From Candidatus Pseudoscillospira falkowii (GTDB taxonomy: Bacteria; Bacillota; Clostridia; Oscillospirales; Oscillospiraceae): 38,332 bases of DNA. Position numbers and translations under genes: made by a program. The DNA is taken from contig CAJFFX010000011.1 of assembly GCA_904374485.1 (NCBI GenBank), positions 3,461 to 41,792 of the forward strand, read 5' to 3'. The notes beneath the pieces were generated by a model. The model saw only the letters and a program-made list of their open reading frames with translations, was not told the DNA's origin and searched no databases. This document shows, one piece after another, positions 38,105 to 38,332 of this stretch (within the stretch, counting starts at the first letter, position 1; each line of letters opens with the position of its first letter).

Positions 38105-38332
38105 ATTTCAATCCCCGCCCCCGCGAGGGAAGCGACGTTGTTGGCAGTGCCGTCCGTGTGGACAAGGCAATTTCAACCCACGCCCCCGTGGGGCGGCTCC
38201 AGGGCGTAATAAGCGCCGTCGTCCAGAGAGCGATTTCAATCCACGCTCCCCGTGAGGGGAGCGACTGGGCGAACTGATCGACGCCCTGTGTGATATGACA
38301 TTTCAATCCGCGCTCCCCGTGAGGGGAGCGAC
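38105..38332 (-). CRISPR. Distal end of a CRISPR array, type I-C-like repeat (continues beyond the window)
   Basis: Four repeats at 38105-38136, 38170 to about 38201, 38233-38265 and 38300-38332, with spacers of 33, about 31 and 34 nt. On the minus strand the repeat reads GTCGCTCCCC...GGATTGAAAT (33 nt), the typical form for type I-C. The two left repeats carry several changes, while the two right ones differ from each other at a single base. Decay on the left and the minus-strand reading imply that the leader and the cas genes, if any, lie to the right. No cas gene is in the window. Confidence 0.93.

Overview
The window looks like chromosomal DNA of a GC-rich, probably spore-forming member of the Clostridia. 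An Oscillospiraceae/Ruminococcaceae-type gut bacterium is my inference. Supporting signs are Bacillota-style gene order (rpmG-secE-nusG-rplKA / rplJL with an L10 leader), a CIRCE-type operator, a PdaB-like deacetylase, a stand-alone AICAR transformylase with an archaeal-type (PurO) IMP cyclohydrolase, and a type I-C-like CRISPR repeat. Nothing marks it as phage or plasmid.

Layout. 1-6.5 kb: malQ, polA, then rimI-tsaD (plus strand). 6.5-8.0 kb: gene-poor stretch with tRNA-Thr(CGU) on the minus strand, strong hairpins and two abutting DnaA-box-like 9-mers. 8.0-15.4 kb (minus): purine operon read as promoter, 23-codon small ORF, terminator-like hairpin, purE, purC, purM, purN-purO fusion, freestanding AICAR transformylase, then purD, which is separated by a repeat element. 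15.5-18.2 kb (minus): ruvX, a GT4 glycosyltransferase and csaB. 18.3-22.1 kb (plus): translation/transcription operons. 22.2-23.3 kb (minus): three small or poorly known genes, one an immunity-like protein. 23.4-26.5 kb (minus): TPP-riboswitch-controlled thiamine-precursor ABC transporter. 26.6-27.3 kb: TetR-type regulator. 28.3-33.7 kb: three-subunit molybdenum hydroxylase operon. 33.8-36.2 kb: Gfo/Idh/MocA oxidoreductase, E1-like ThiF protein with a fused ThiS-like tail, and a small protein. 36.5-38.0 kb: PdaB-like deacetylase and Hsp20. 38.1 kb to the end: the degenerate distal end of a CRISPR array that continues outside the window.

The most unusual content is in five places. (1) The FAD subunit of the molybdenum hydroxylase carries a whole GltD-like NAD(P)H/Fe-S/FAD module nested inside it. 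(2) The nearby E1-like protein ends in its own beta-grasp (ThiS/MoaD-like) domain with a terminal Gly-Gly. (3) purN and purO are fused in frame, yet a good ribosome binding site and ATG remain at the junction. (4) A promoter, 23-codon ORF and terminator unit precedes purE. (5) A family of dispersed elements of about 0.5-0.7 kb (three long copies plus fragments) has long imperfect inverted arms, and its arm hairpins differ between copies by pairing-preserving changes.

How the genes work together. The pur genes convert PRPP-derived intermediates to IMP with a split final two-step enzyme set. The thi genes import a thiamine precursor under TPP control. The molybdenum hydroxylase probably oxidises or reduces an unknown substrate, passing electrons from molybdopterin through 2Fe-2S centres and FAD to the GltD-like module and NAD(P)H. 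The E1-like/ThiS-like fusion may serve sulfur transfer for a cofactor. That last link rests only on neighbourhood.
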